From Deltaproteobacteria bacterium (lineage in GTDB: Bacteria; Desulfobacterota; Desulfobacteria; Desulfobacterales; JAFDFH01), in contig JAFDFH010000286.1 of the NCBI GenBank assembly GCA_019309945.1, forward strand, positions 1 to 9,063: 9,063 nt of DNA, read 5' to 3'. The notes beneath the pieces were generated by a model. That model was not told the origin of the DNA. It searched no databases and worked only from the letters and a program-made list of their open reading frames with translations. Below, piece by piece: positions 1-5,543 of the stretch (position 1 is its first letter; every line of letters begins with the position of its first letter). Position numbers and translations under genes: made by a program.

Positions 1-216
1 TTGAACCCTGAACCTGTGAACGGTTACATATCATTTAGTAGATCAGGTTTTTTTTAATCAGTGGTACACGCTGAATAAGTTTTAACCATCTCTGGGTTCC
101 CTTTTTCCCATTCGACGTTCGATGTTGGACGTTCGATGTTCATTTTTTTCAGTCCCTCCAACCCCCAACCTCTATCCTCCAGTCTCCAACCTTCAGCCTC
201 TAACCTTCAGCCTCTT
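1..216. repeat. Low-complexity spacer with two 14-bp tandem duplications
   Basis: No gene is seen here. The left edge has degenerate short repeats built on TGAACC. Positions 114-127 and 128-141 are two head-to-tail copies of GACGTTCGATGTT(G/C), differing only in the last base. Positions 188-201 and 202-215 are two perfect copies of AACCTTCAGCCTCT. The stretch from about 150 to 217 is almost purely pyrimidine on the plus strand, so it would be purine-rich in RNA read out of the adjacent minus-strand gene. It lies directly 3' of that gene's stop codon. I see no convincing terminator hairpin for that gene in it. Confidence 0.7.
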
Positions 217-534
217 TCACAACGGCCCGATTTTGAATTTGATTTCTTCGACCAGGTTTTTTCCCAATGCCTTGTTGACTTTTTTTATCATATCTTTTTT
301 CAGGAATTGAAGCTGTTGTATCCATGTTGAACTGGTTGCATTCACCAGGAGGAGTTTTCCCTTGAATGCCGCCGGACGGGCATTTTCCGAAATCGCTTTT
401 CCGACCGCATGATCCCACAGGTCCCATATCTGCAACAACTCTTCATCTGCCGCTGAACGGCAGGACCTCAATACCTTAGGAATGATACTTCCGATGGGCA
501 TGGGTCCTTTTAAATTTTTCCTTTTTGTGTCCAT
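217..534 (-). CDS. DUF721 family (DciA-like) protein
   Basis: A 105-residue basic protein of the DUF721 family. Members related to DciA act as loaders or partners of the replicative helicase DnaB in bacteria lacking DnaC; the role of this short form is not established. The family pattern is visible: an N-terminal helix (about residues 13-25), the motif IWDLWDHAVG (36-45), ISENARPAAFKGKLLLV (48-64) and the C-terminal WIQQLQFLKKDMIKKVN segment (71-87), ending in an IKFKIGPL strand. The start is uncertain. ATG at 534 has no clear Shine-Dalgarno and lies only about 3 nt after the predicted transcription start. The in-frame ATG at 501 (residue 12) is preceded by AAAGGA, but at only 3 nt spacing. 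The gene stands alone and diverges from hflK. Confidence 0.82.
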   Translation of the reverse strand: MDTKRKNLKGPMPIGSIIPKVLRSCRSAADEELLQIWDLWDHAVGKAISENARPAAFKGKLLLVNATSSTWIQQLQFLKKDMIKKVNKALGKNLVEEIKFKIGPL

Positions 535-543
535 ACCTGCACA

Positions 544-571
544 ACTATAAACGGATGCACCCGTGTGTCAA
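544..571 (-). promoter_or_regulatory. Predicted sigma-70 promoter of the DUF721 gene
   Basis: On the minus strand, TTGACA (571-566) is followed after 16 nt by TATAGT (549-544), one mismatch from TATAAT. Transcription would begin near 537, almost at the upstream ATG (534), so the message would be nearly leaderless unless the ATG at 501 is used. Confidence 0.55.
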
Positions 572-609
572 GACAAACTCTTAGGGCCTTGATTGAAAAA
601 AGTAGGTGC

Positions 610-636
610 GTTCAAAAACTTCGTTTTTCACGGAAC
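610..636. other. Hairpin in the divergent intergenic region
   Basis: GTTCAAAAAC and GTTTTT-CACG-GAAC can pair around the loop TTC, with the four bases CACG bulged out. It lies between the two divergent promoters. Function is unknown; it has no T-run typical of a terminator at its end. Confidence 0.35.
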
Positions 637-649
637 GGTTGCTTTTTTC

Positions 650-680
650 TTGACTTGTGAGCCTGCTTTGCTTAGATAAT
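650..680 (+). promoter_or_regulatory. Predicted sigma-70 promoter of hflKC
   Basis: TTGACT (650-655) precedes an AT-rich -10 region read either as TAGATA (673-678, 17-nt spacer) or GATAAT (675-680, 19-nt spacer). Transcription would begin near 686-688 and give hflK a leader of about 200 nt that contains the whole inverted-repeat element at 719-860. Confidence 0.5.
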
Positions 681-718
681 ATTTTCGGAGACACGAAATC
701 CAAATACAAAACACAGCC

Positions 719-860
719 GAGCCAGTTTCAAAACGTTTCAGTTTGTTCAAGGTCAAGGAAGGCGATAGTTTTAACCACAGGAATACATTGAGTATTTCGA
801 GGATTAAAATTTGAGCCTGACCCAGAGATTGGACAAAATGGGACGTTTTGAAATTGGTCC
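719..860. repeat. MITE-like inverted-repeat element, copy A
   Basis: A 142-bp non-coding element whose first 27 bp (719-745) and last 27 bp (834-860) are imperfect inverted repeats, 21 of 27 positions matching. The innermost core is TTTCAAAACGT at the left and ACGTTTTGAAA at the right. The same sequence recurs at 3283-3424 in the same orientation with 8 mismatches counted by eye (about 94% identity). No transposase is encoded. No target-site duplication is obvious at the borders. It ends 27 bp before the hflK start codon. Confidence 0.75.
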
Positions 861-887
861 ACCCATCAAAAAGATAGGATAGATACT

Positions 888-1928
888 ATGGCTTGGGATT
901 GGGACAAACTTAAGGAACAGCAGCATAAAATGGGCGGAGGTCCGCCCCAAATGGATGAATTTATCAAAAAATTCAAATCTTTCAAAATACCGGGCGGACC
1001 ACTTGTAATTCTTATTATCATTTTAATTTATTTGGGTTCGTCCACCATCTATACGATTGCCGTTGATGAAGTCGGCATTATCCAGCGATTCGGGAGATAT
1101 ATCCGCACCAGTCAACCGGGTCTTAACTTCAAATTGCCGGCCGGCTTTGAAAAGGTAACCAAGGTCAAGGTCAGACGTATTTATAAAGAAGAGTTCGGTT
1201 TCCAGTCCGCAAGGGAAAACCGGCGATCGCAATTTTCATCTGGAAGTGATACGGCCAATGTATCCCTGATGCTTACCGGAGATTTGAATGTGGCCCTGGT
1301 ACCCTGGATTGTACAGTACCGGATCAAAGATCCCTATAATTATCTCTTCAGGGTTCGAGACCCCAATAGGCTGCTTAAAGACATGTCCGAAGCCAGCATG
1401 CGGCTGGTGGTGGGCGACCGAAGCATCAATGAAGTCATCAGCAAGCGGGATGAAATCGCGGTCGAGGCGAGAGAGATCCTGCAAAAAGAGCTTGACCAGG
1501 CGGAAGCGGGGATCAATGTCGTAACCATCGAAATGAAAAAAACCAATGTGCCCGGACCGGTCCAGTCCTCTTTTAACGAAGTGAATCAGGCGGTCCAGGA
1601 AAAGGAACGTCTGATTTACCAGGCCAAAGAGGAATACAACAAGGCAATTCCGGCTGCCAGGGGAGAGGCCGACCGGACCATCAAAGGCGCCGAAGGATAT
1701 GCCCTGGACAGGGTCAACCGGGCCCAAGGGGATGCCTCAAGGTTTACGTCCTTTTATGAAGAATACGCTAAGGCCAAGGATGTGACCAAGCGGAGACTTT
1801 ATCTGGAAACGCTTCGAGATCTTTTTCCGAAGCTGGGTCCGAAATATATCGTGGATGCGGATCAAAAAAATCTTCTTCCTTTACTTAACATTGGAAAAGG
1901 AAACATAGGAAACGGTGGACAAAAATGA
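888..1928 (+). CDS. hflK: HflK, FtsH protease modulator subunit
   Basis: A 346-residue SPFH/prohibitin-family membrane protein. With HflC it forms the large HflKC assembly in the inner membrane that controls access of membrane substrates to FtsH. A short glycine/proline-rich cytoplasmic leader (MGGGPPQMD, residues 15-23) precedes one transmembrane helix at about 37-57. The SPFH domain follows (VDEVGIIQRFGRY at 59-71, PGLNFKLP), then a long charged helical region with ARGEADRTIKGAEGYALDRVNRAQGDA, typical of HflK. ATG 888 has AGGA at 876-879, 8 nt upstream. The gene overlaps hflC by 4 bp (ATGA), showing translational coupling. No ftsH gene is in the window. Confidence 0.95.
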   Translation: MAWDWDKLKEQQHKMGGGPPQMDEFIKKFKSFKIPGGPLVILIIILIYLGSSTIYTIAVDEVGIIQRFGRYIRTSQPGLNFKLPAGFEKVTKVKVRRIYKEEFGFQSARENRRSQFSSGSDTANVSLMLTGDLNVALVPWIVQYRIKDPYNYLFRVRDPNRLLKDMSEASMRLVVGDRSINEVISKRDEIAVEAREILQKELDQAEAGINVVTIEMKKTNVPGPVQSSFNEVNQAVQEKERLIYQAKEEYNKAIPAARGEADRTIKGAEGYALDRVNRAQGDASRFTSFYEEYAKAKDVTKRRLYLETLRDLFPKLGPKYIVDADQKNLLPLLNIGKGNIGNGGQK

Positions 1929-2866
1929 AATCCAAGGGCATTCTCTTAATTATTCCTATCATTGTAATCGTTCTGGCCGTTGCTTCGGCCTATGTTGTTG
2001 ACGAAACCGAACAGGTGATTGTAACCCAGTTCGGTAGAGTAGTGGGCATGCCCAAAAAAGATCCGGGGCTCTATTTTAAGCTTCCTTTCATCCAGAGTAC
2101 CAATTATTTTCCCAAAAACCTGCTGCAATGGGACGGTGATCCAGGCCAGATACCCACCCTGGATAAAACCTATATATGGGTGGACACATTTGCCAGATGG
2201 AAAATTACAGACCCGATTAAATTTTTCCAGACGGTAAATAATACGGTCAGCGCAAGGGCGCGGCTGGATGATATCATCGATCCCGCGGTACGGAACTTTA
2301 TCACTTCTTACAGCCTCATTGAAACGGTCCGAAAGAGCAACCGGGAACTGGACACATTTGAAATCGGCCTGGAAGATATTCAAAAAGAACAATTCGCAGC
2401 CGATACGATAACAACCGGCCGAGAAAAGATTACCAAGGGGATACTGGAACAGGCCCAGCCCAAACTGGATAAATTCGGCATTCAACTGGTTGACGTCAAA
2501 ATCAAACGGATCAATTACGTGGAGCAGGTCAGAAAGTCGGTTTATGGAAGGATGGTTGCAGAACGCAAACAAATCGCGGAAAAATTTCGTTCCGAAGGCA
2601 TGGGCGAAGCCCGTAAAATCACCGGTGAAAAAGAACGGGATTTAAAGCAGATAACTTCTGAGGCCTACCGGACGGCTCAAGAATTAAAGGGCAAAGCCGA
2701 TGCCGAATCCACGAAGATTTACGCTGAAGCCTATGGCCGTGATCCCGAGTTTTATTCCTTCACCAAAACACTCGAAATTTATAATGAGGCCTTAGACGAA
2801 AACATTTCTCTCATTCTTTCAACGGACTCGGAGTTCCTGAAATATCTTAAAAGGTATTCGGATTAA
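1925..2866 (+). CDS. hflC: HflC, FtsH protease modulator subunit
   Basis: A 313-residue SPFH/prohibitin protein, partner of HflK. The N-terminal membrane anchor spans about residues 5-23 and is followed by the SPFH domain (VVDETEQVIVTQFGRVVG at 24-41, DPGLYFKLPF). The family-specific element VDVKIKRINY lies in the middle. The C-terminal helical part carries GKADAESTKIYAEAYGRDPEFYSF, the conserved HflC block. The start ATG is inside the hflK stop region (ATGA), with GGTGG just upstream inside hflK as a possible ribosome binding site. Length fits the family. A strong terminator lies 111 bp downstream, so hflKC appears to be a two-gene operon. Confidence 0.95.
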   Translation: MKSKGILLIIPIIVIVLAVASAYVVDETEQVIVTQFGRVVGMPKKDPGLYFKLPFIQSTNYFPKNLLQWDGDPGQIPTLDKTYIWVDTFARWKITDPIKFFQTVNNTVSARARLDDIIDPAVRNFITSYSLIETVRKSNRELDTFEIGLEDIQKEQFAADTITTGREKITKGILEQAQPKLDKFGIQLVDVKIKRINYVEQVRKSVYGRMVAERKQIAEKFRSEGMGEARKITGEKERDLKQITSEAYRTAQELKGKADAESTKIYAEAYGRDPEFYSFTKTLEIYNEALDENISLILSTDSEFLKYLKRYSD

Positions 2867-2977
2867 GCAATGAATGATCCCACGCAAGCCAAGATTTATC
2901 AACAAATGATAATGTCTGTCGCAACCCATTAGGCTGCGGGAGTATCTGGGTGGTCTGCGAAATCCATGGATTAAAAA

Positions 2978-3020
2978 AAGCGCCGCTTCTTTGAATAAAG
3001 AGTGGCGCTTGATTTTTTTT
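2978..3020. terminator. Bidirectional intrinsic terminator between hflC and the small ribosomal gene
   Basis: AAGCGCC (2978-2984) pairs with GGCGCTT (3004-3010), and the inner part TCTTT/AAAGA extends the stem around the loop GAAT. A run of eight T follows on the plus strand (3013-3020). On the minus strand the flank reads as seven T (plus-strand A 2973-2979). It can therefore end hflC transcripts and those from the convergent gene at 3133-3231. Confidence 0.85.
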
Positions 3021-3132
3021 CCCCGCGGCTTGTCAACAACATTCAATTCCGTTTAACTTCAAGAATGACAAAGATTTTAAAGGGGGGAGGACTTAAAGAT
3101 TTTAGCATATACATAAGAGAGGATAGGAAATA

Positions 3133-3231
3133 TTATTTACCTTTTCTTCTCTGATGCCGTGTTCGGGCCAACATTTTTCTGTGTTTATGTTTCCTCATTT
3201 TCTTTCTACGCTTTTTAACGACACTTCCCAA
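3133..3231 (-). CDS. AURKAIP1/COX24-domain (bS22-like) small ribosomal protein
   Basis: A 32-residue, very basic protein: MGSVVKKRRKKMRKH (1-15), then KHRKMLARTRHQRRKGK. It matches the short AURKAIP1/COX24 domain family (related to mycobacterial bS22 and mitochondrial mS38), which begins MGSV(I/V)KKRRK and binds the small ribosomal subunit. The chosen start is TTG at 3231. A perfect Shine-Dalgarno GGAGGTGAT (minus strand, 3243-3235) lies at ideal spacing, and the family normally starts at MGSV. An in-frame ATG at 3246 would add MGGDP but would bury the Shine-Dalgarno in the coding sequence. Stop is TAA. The gene is monocistronic, convergent with hflC, and easily missed because of its size and TTG start. 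Confidence 0.87.
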   Translation of the reverse strand: MGSVVKKRRKKMRKHKHRKMLARTRHQRRKGK

Positions 3232-3234
3232 CGG

Positions 3235-3243
3235 ATCACCTCC
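3235..3243 (-). promoter_or_regulatory. Full-length Shine-Dalgarno deciding the TTG start
   Basis: On the minus strand the sequence reads GGAGGTGAT, fully complementary to the 16S anti-Shine-Dalgarno, and ends 3 nt before TTG 3231 (GGAGG core 7 nt before it). This is the strongest ribosome binding site in the window and is consistent with high expression of a ribosomal protein. Confidence 0.8.
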
Positions 3244-3282
3244 CATCTTGTTTTTTCCTGCAAATATAAAATAGAATTTTCA

Positions 3283-3424
3283 GAGCCGGTTTCAAAACGT
3301 TTCAGTTTGTTCAAGGTCAAGGAAGGCGATAGTTTTAACCGCAGGAATACATTGAGTATTTCGAGGATTAAAATTTGAGCCTTACGCAGAGATTGGGCAA
3401 AATGGGACGTTTTGGAATTGGCTC
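3283..3424. repeat. MITE-like inverted-repeat element, copy B
   Basis: The second copy of the 142-bp element, aligned without gaps to 719-860 with 8 mismatches. Its terminal inverted repeats are 3283-3309 and 3398-3424 (21 of 27 matches); the pairing extends one more base pair on both sides (3282/3425). It lies about 50 bp upstream of the TTG start of the minus-strand ribosomal gene. The open reading frame running 3154-3378 on the plus strand is an accident of this repeat plus antisense of that gene. Confidence 0.75.
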
Positions 3425-3430
3425 TTAGCT

Positions 3431-3572
3431 AGTGTCCATCCAGAAACGAGGATTTTTGTTCGAGATCAAGGCCTGCGAAAAATTTTACCACAGGCATATA
3501 GTTGATATTCCGAGGATAAAATTTTGAGCATAACGCAGAGATCGGGCAAAAACACAACTTTTTTGGGTCCCC
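3431..3572. repeat. Diverged third member (copy C) of the inverted-repeat family
   Basis: Right after copy B, the interior sequence from TTTGTTCGAGATCAAGG through ACGCAGAGATCGGGCAAAA follows copies A and B position by position with many substitutions (roughly 70% identity by eye). The landmarks ACCACAGG, CCGAGGAT and TTTTGAGC are kept. The left end is AGTGTCCATCCAGAAACGA. The right end (ACTTTTTTGGGTCCCC) pairs only partly with it, so the right inverted repeat looks decayed. A minus-strand frame 3429-3716 runs through it but has no protein-like support. Confidence 0.55.
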
Positions 3573-3861
3573 TGAATAAACATTCAAAATATGGAGTTTC
3601 CCCATTGGCAGGGTAAACATTTCAGGTTTGAATAAGTTCGAGATTACTTTGATGCTGCCGCAGGTATGTATGGGTTGATCCGCTTTGGATATTATGTTTA
3701 AATAAACATTTGGCACTTAGGTCTCACTCAAAAATAACTTTACATTTTATACAATGCCTAAAATTGCGAACTTATTTTTTCGTGAACCCTTAGAAAACCC
3801 ACCCGGTTTTGAAATTCTAATGTGTTGTAATGTGCCTCATACAGAATGGAGACCGTAACTA
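3573..3861. other. Gene-free AT-rich spacer
   Basis: Nothing firm is seen. The sequence AATAAACATT occurs near both ends of 3575-3710 as a loose direct repeat. A minus-strand frame (3429-3716) covers it, but its downstream half is repeat copy C, its codon use is unremarkable and it matches no family I recognise. No clear promoter for the gene at 3862 could be resolved. Confidence 0.4.
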
Positions 3862-4401
3862 TTGAGGGAAAAACTGCAAAAATTCAATCCGGATCAGATC
3901 AAAATCGTTAACAACTCCGTTGCACTGGCCGAGGAACTTGTCAGCAATTACTATAAGATGTCCGCCAGTCAATGGTTGCGCCCCAAGTACGATGTCAAGA
4001 CGCTGGCCGATCTTAACCCGGATGAAACCGTTCATGACCCATTTGCCCAGATCATTCGATATATAGGTCAGCGCAAAGACACCACTTTGGGTTCTTCAAC
4101 ATACGATTTTTACAAAATATGCCTTCAGGACCATTCCATTCTTTCAGCGTTAAGGCGATCCCCCGGCCTGTCCCTTTTTCCCTTTACGCTTTACATCGTC
4201 ACCCACGAATTAATTCACATCGTTCGATTCAGCAAATTCCTTCAGAACTTTGATGCCTCACCTGAAGAGAATATGGCCGAAGAGGTCCGCGTCCATAAAT
4301 ATACCCACGACATTCTCAACGAAGTTCAGGTTGCGGGGATGTCAGAGATTTTGAAGTTCTATGATAAATGGCATAATCGTATAGAAGGGTTTGAGGGTTG
4401 A
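3862..4401 (+). CDS. Conserved-looking HExxH protein, putative zinc metallopeptidase-like
   Basis: I do not recognise the family by name. The 179-residue protein has no signal peptide. THELIHIVRFSKF carries the zincin motif HELIH at residues 115-119, next to a hydrophobic segment (FPFTLYIV, 106-113). About 20 residues later PEENMAEEVRVHKYTHD offers Glu140/Glu141 as a third zinc ligand, as in gluzincins, plus His145 and His149. Whether it is an active peptidase is inference. The start is TTG 3862: GGAG lies at 3848-3851, an in-frame TAA sits at 3856-3858, and the next in-frame ATG would be 32 codons inside. It lies in line with fmdB but that gene has its own promoter. Confidence 0.75.
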   Translation: MREKLQKFNPDQIKIVNNSVALAEELVSNYYKMSASQWLRPKYDVKTLADLNPDETVHDPFAQIIRYIGQRKDTTLGSSTYDFYKICLQDHSILSALRRSPGLSLFPFTLYIVTHELIHIVRFSKFLQNFDASPEENMAEEVRVHKYTHDILNEVQVAGMSEILKFYDKWHNRIEGFEG

Positions 4402-4440
4402 GGTAAACCAACATCGATGAAATAAAACGCCGATTAGGGC

Positions 4441-4468
4441 TTGACAAAAAGTCATGACTGACTATATT
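4441..4468 (+). promoter_or_regulatory. Predicted sigma-70 promoter of the fmdB-type gene, with a palindrome in the spacer
   Basis: A perfect TTGACA (4441-4446) is followed after 16 nt by TATATT (4463-4468). The spacer contains the perfect 10-bp palindrome AGTCATGACT (4450-4459), placed where a repressor or activator dimer could bind. The leader would be about 78 nt. Confidence 0.6.
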
Positions 4469-4503
4469 GGACAAGATTCAAATCAGTAAAAATGAAGGGG
4501 TTA

Positions 4504-4541
4504 CCTGTCCTTCTTTAAGATCAGAATTTTAAAGACAGGAG
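4504..4541 (+). promoter_or_regulatory. Leader hairpin covering the fmdB ribosome binding site
   Basis: CCTGT (4504-4508) can pair with ACAGG (4535-4539), and CTTTAA (4513-4518) with TTAAAG (4529-4534), with CCTT bulged and GATCAGAATT as loop. The right arm contains most of AGGAG (4537-4541), the ribosome binding site of the gene at 4553. The fold would hide it, so translation may be modulated. This is inferred from pairing only. Confidence 0.4.
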
Positions 4542-4552
4542 ATTGTTATAAA

Positions 4553-4828
4553 ATGCCGATTTATGAATACGAATGTACCCAATGCGGTGCGATTGAAGAA
4601 GCACTACAGAAGTTTTCCGATAAACCACTTAAAAAATGTAAACACTGTTCGGGCAAGTTACATAAACTTGTCTCGCAGAGCAGCTTTCATCTCAAAGGGA
4701 CAGGATGGTATGTAACAGACTATGCCAAAAAATCCAAAAACACCCCCGCCTCAAACAAAACGGAAGAAAAAAAGTCAACCGGGAACAGGGATCATTCAAA
4801 AACTTCCGCCGATAAAAGTTCAGAATAA
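4553..4828 (+). CDS. FmdB-family zinc-ribbon protein
   Basis: A 91-residue protein starting MPIYEYECTQCG, the signature of the FmdB/CxxC_CxxC_SSSS zinc-ribbon family. Two CxxC knuckles are present, Cys8/Cys11 and Cys29/Cys32, followed by the conserved SSFHLKGTGWYVTDYAKK block (44-61). The C-terminal 30 residues are low-complexity, rich in Lys, Ser and Thr, and probably disordered. Family members were once called formamidase regulators, but the true role is unknown. ATG 4553 follows AGGAG at 4537-4541 with an 11-nt gap. It lies 392 bp upstream of groES on the same strand; no clear terminator separates them. Confidence 0.9.
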   Translation: MPIYEYECTQCGAIEEALQKFSDKPLKKCKHCSGKLHKLVSQSSFHLKGTGWYVTDYAKKSKNTPASNKTEEKKSTGNRDHSKTSADKSSE

Positions 4829-5220
4829 TCAGGCATTTCTCGCTTTTTAGGTTTCACAATCCCTTAAGGCTGTTGAACAATTTTAGATCTATCAGGTAGC
4901 CGATTCTTTTTTCAAGCAGCCTGGCGTGCGTCTTAGCGGCTGGAATGATGTATAAGTGATGTTAAATTGGAAAATTTTTTTAAGACCCCCCCCTTTACAA
5001 ATATAAAAGTATGATTATTTTTTTCAAAAATGATTGTCCGGAACTCCGGAACCCAAAAATTTTAATAAATAAAATAATTTTTTAAACGACTATTTATTTC
5101 GAAGGGGGGTGAAAACAGGGCTCCGCCTGTCAAAATCAGGGGATGGCAACAAAGGTAAATCAATTTTTATTTTACATGAAGTTTGATCACTATGTATAAA
5201 CGAAAAGGAGAACTTAAACC
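4829..5220 (+). other. AT-rich spacer upstream of groESL
   Basis: No gene is seen. No CIRCE element (GCACTC/GAGTGC inverted repeat) is visible, so HrcA control by the usual site is not supported. A weak sigma-32-like reading is TTGGAAA (4967-4973) followed by CCCCCTTT (4989-4996), low confidence. C8 (4986-4993) can pair with the G6 at 5104-5109 (ACCCCCC/GGGGGGT), enclosing about 110 nt. Smaller hairpins are TCCGG-AACT-CCGGA (5037-5050) and ACAGG-GCTCCG-CCTGT (5115-5130). AAGGAG at 5205-5210 is the groES ribosome binding site. Confidence 0.4.
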
Positions 5221-5508
5221 ATGAAGCTCAAACCATTACAAGATCGAATATTAGTGCAGCGAGTTGAAGAAAAGACAACGACCAAAGGTGGAATTATTAT
5301 CCCGGACACGGCCCAAGAAAAACCGGCGGAAGGCAAAATTTTTGCTGTCGGCGATGGCAAGACAGGTGATGACGGCAAAAAGATTCCCCTCGAAGTTAAA
5401 AAAGGTGATCGGGTACTGTTTGGAAAATATTCCGGAACAGAGGTTCAAATTGAAGGAGACGAATATTTGATCATGCGTGAAGATGATATTCTGGGCATTA
5501 TCGAATAA
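5221..5508 (+). CDS. groES: Co-chaperonin GroES
   Basis: A 95-residue GroES, the lid of the GroEL folding chamber, forming a heptameric ring. It opens with MKLKPLQDRILVQRVEE and has the mobile loop at about 16-33, with the hydrophobic contact residues Ile25-Ile27 in GGIIIPDTA. It continues with GKIFAVGDGK and KKGDRVLFGKYSGTEV and ends EDDILGIIE, all family landmarks. The length is normal. AAGGAG (5205-5210) lies 10 nt before the ATG. It is followed by groEL after 35 bp, so the two form the standard chaperonin operon. Confidence 0.98.
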   Translation: MKLKPLQDRILVQRVEEKTTTKGGIIIPDTAQEKPAEGKIFAVGDGKTGDDGKKIPLEVKKGDRVLFGKYSGTEVQIEGDEYLIMREDDILGIIE

Positions 5509-5543
5509 ACTACGATTCATTAATATATGGAGGATAGAACAAG

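Noticed and set aside
2871..2933. 20-codon ORF just after hflC (MNDPTQAKIYQQ...)
   Set aside because: No convincing Shine-Dalgarno, no recognisable family, and it lies before the hflC terminator in what looks like 3' untranslated sequence.
3154..3378. Plus-strand open frame of 74 codons
   Set aside because: The first half is antisense of the bS22-like gene and the second half is inverted-repeat copy B. No ribosome site and no protein family fit.
3429..3716. Minus-strand open frame of 95 codons
   Set aside because: Its C-terminal half is translated repeat copy C and the rest resembles no known family; repeat-borne frames like this are often called as genes wrongly.
3803..3820. GTTTTGAAATT resembling the right end of the inverted-repeat element
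   Set aside because: Only an 11-base match without the rest of the end or a partner; chance in AT-rich DNA is likely.
5171..5200. TTTACA-18-TATAAA promoter-like match upstream of groES
   Set aside because: Transcription would begin inside the ribosome binding site (5205-5210), so it cannot give a normal groES leader.
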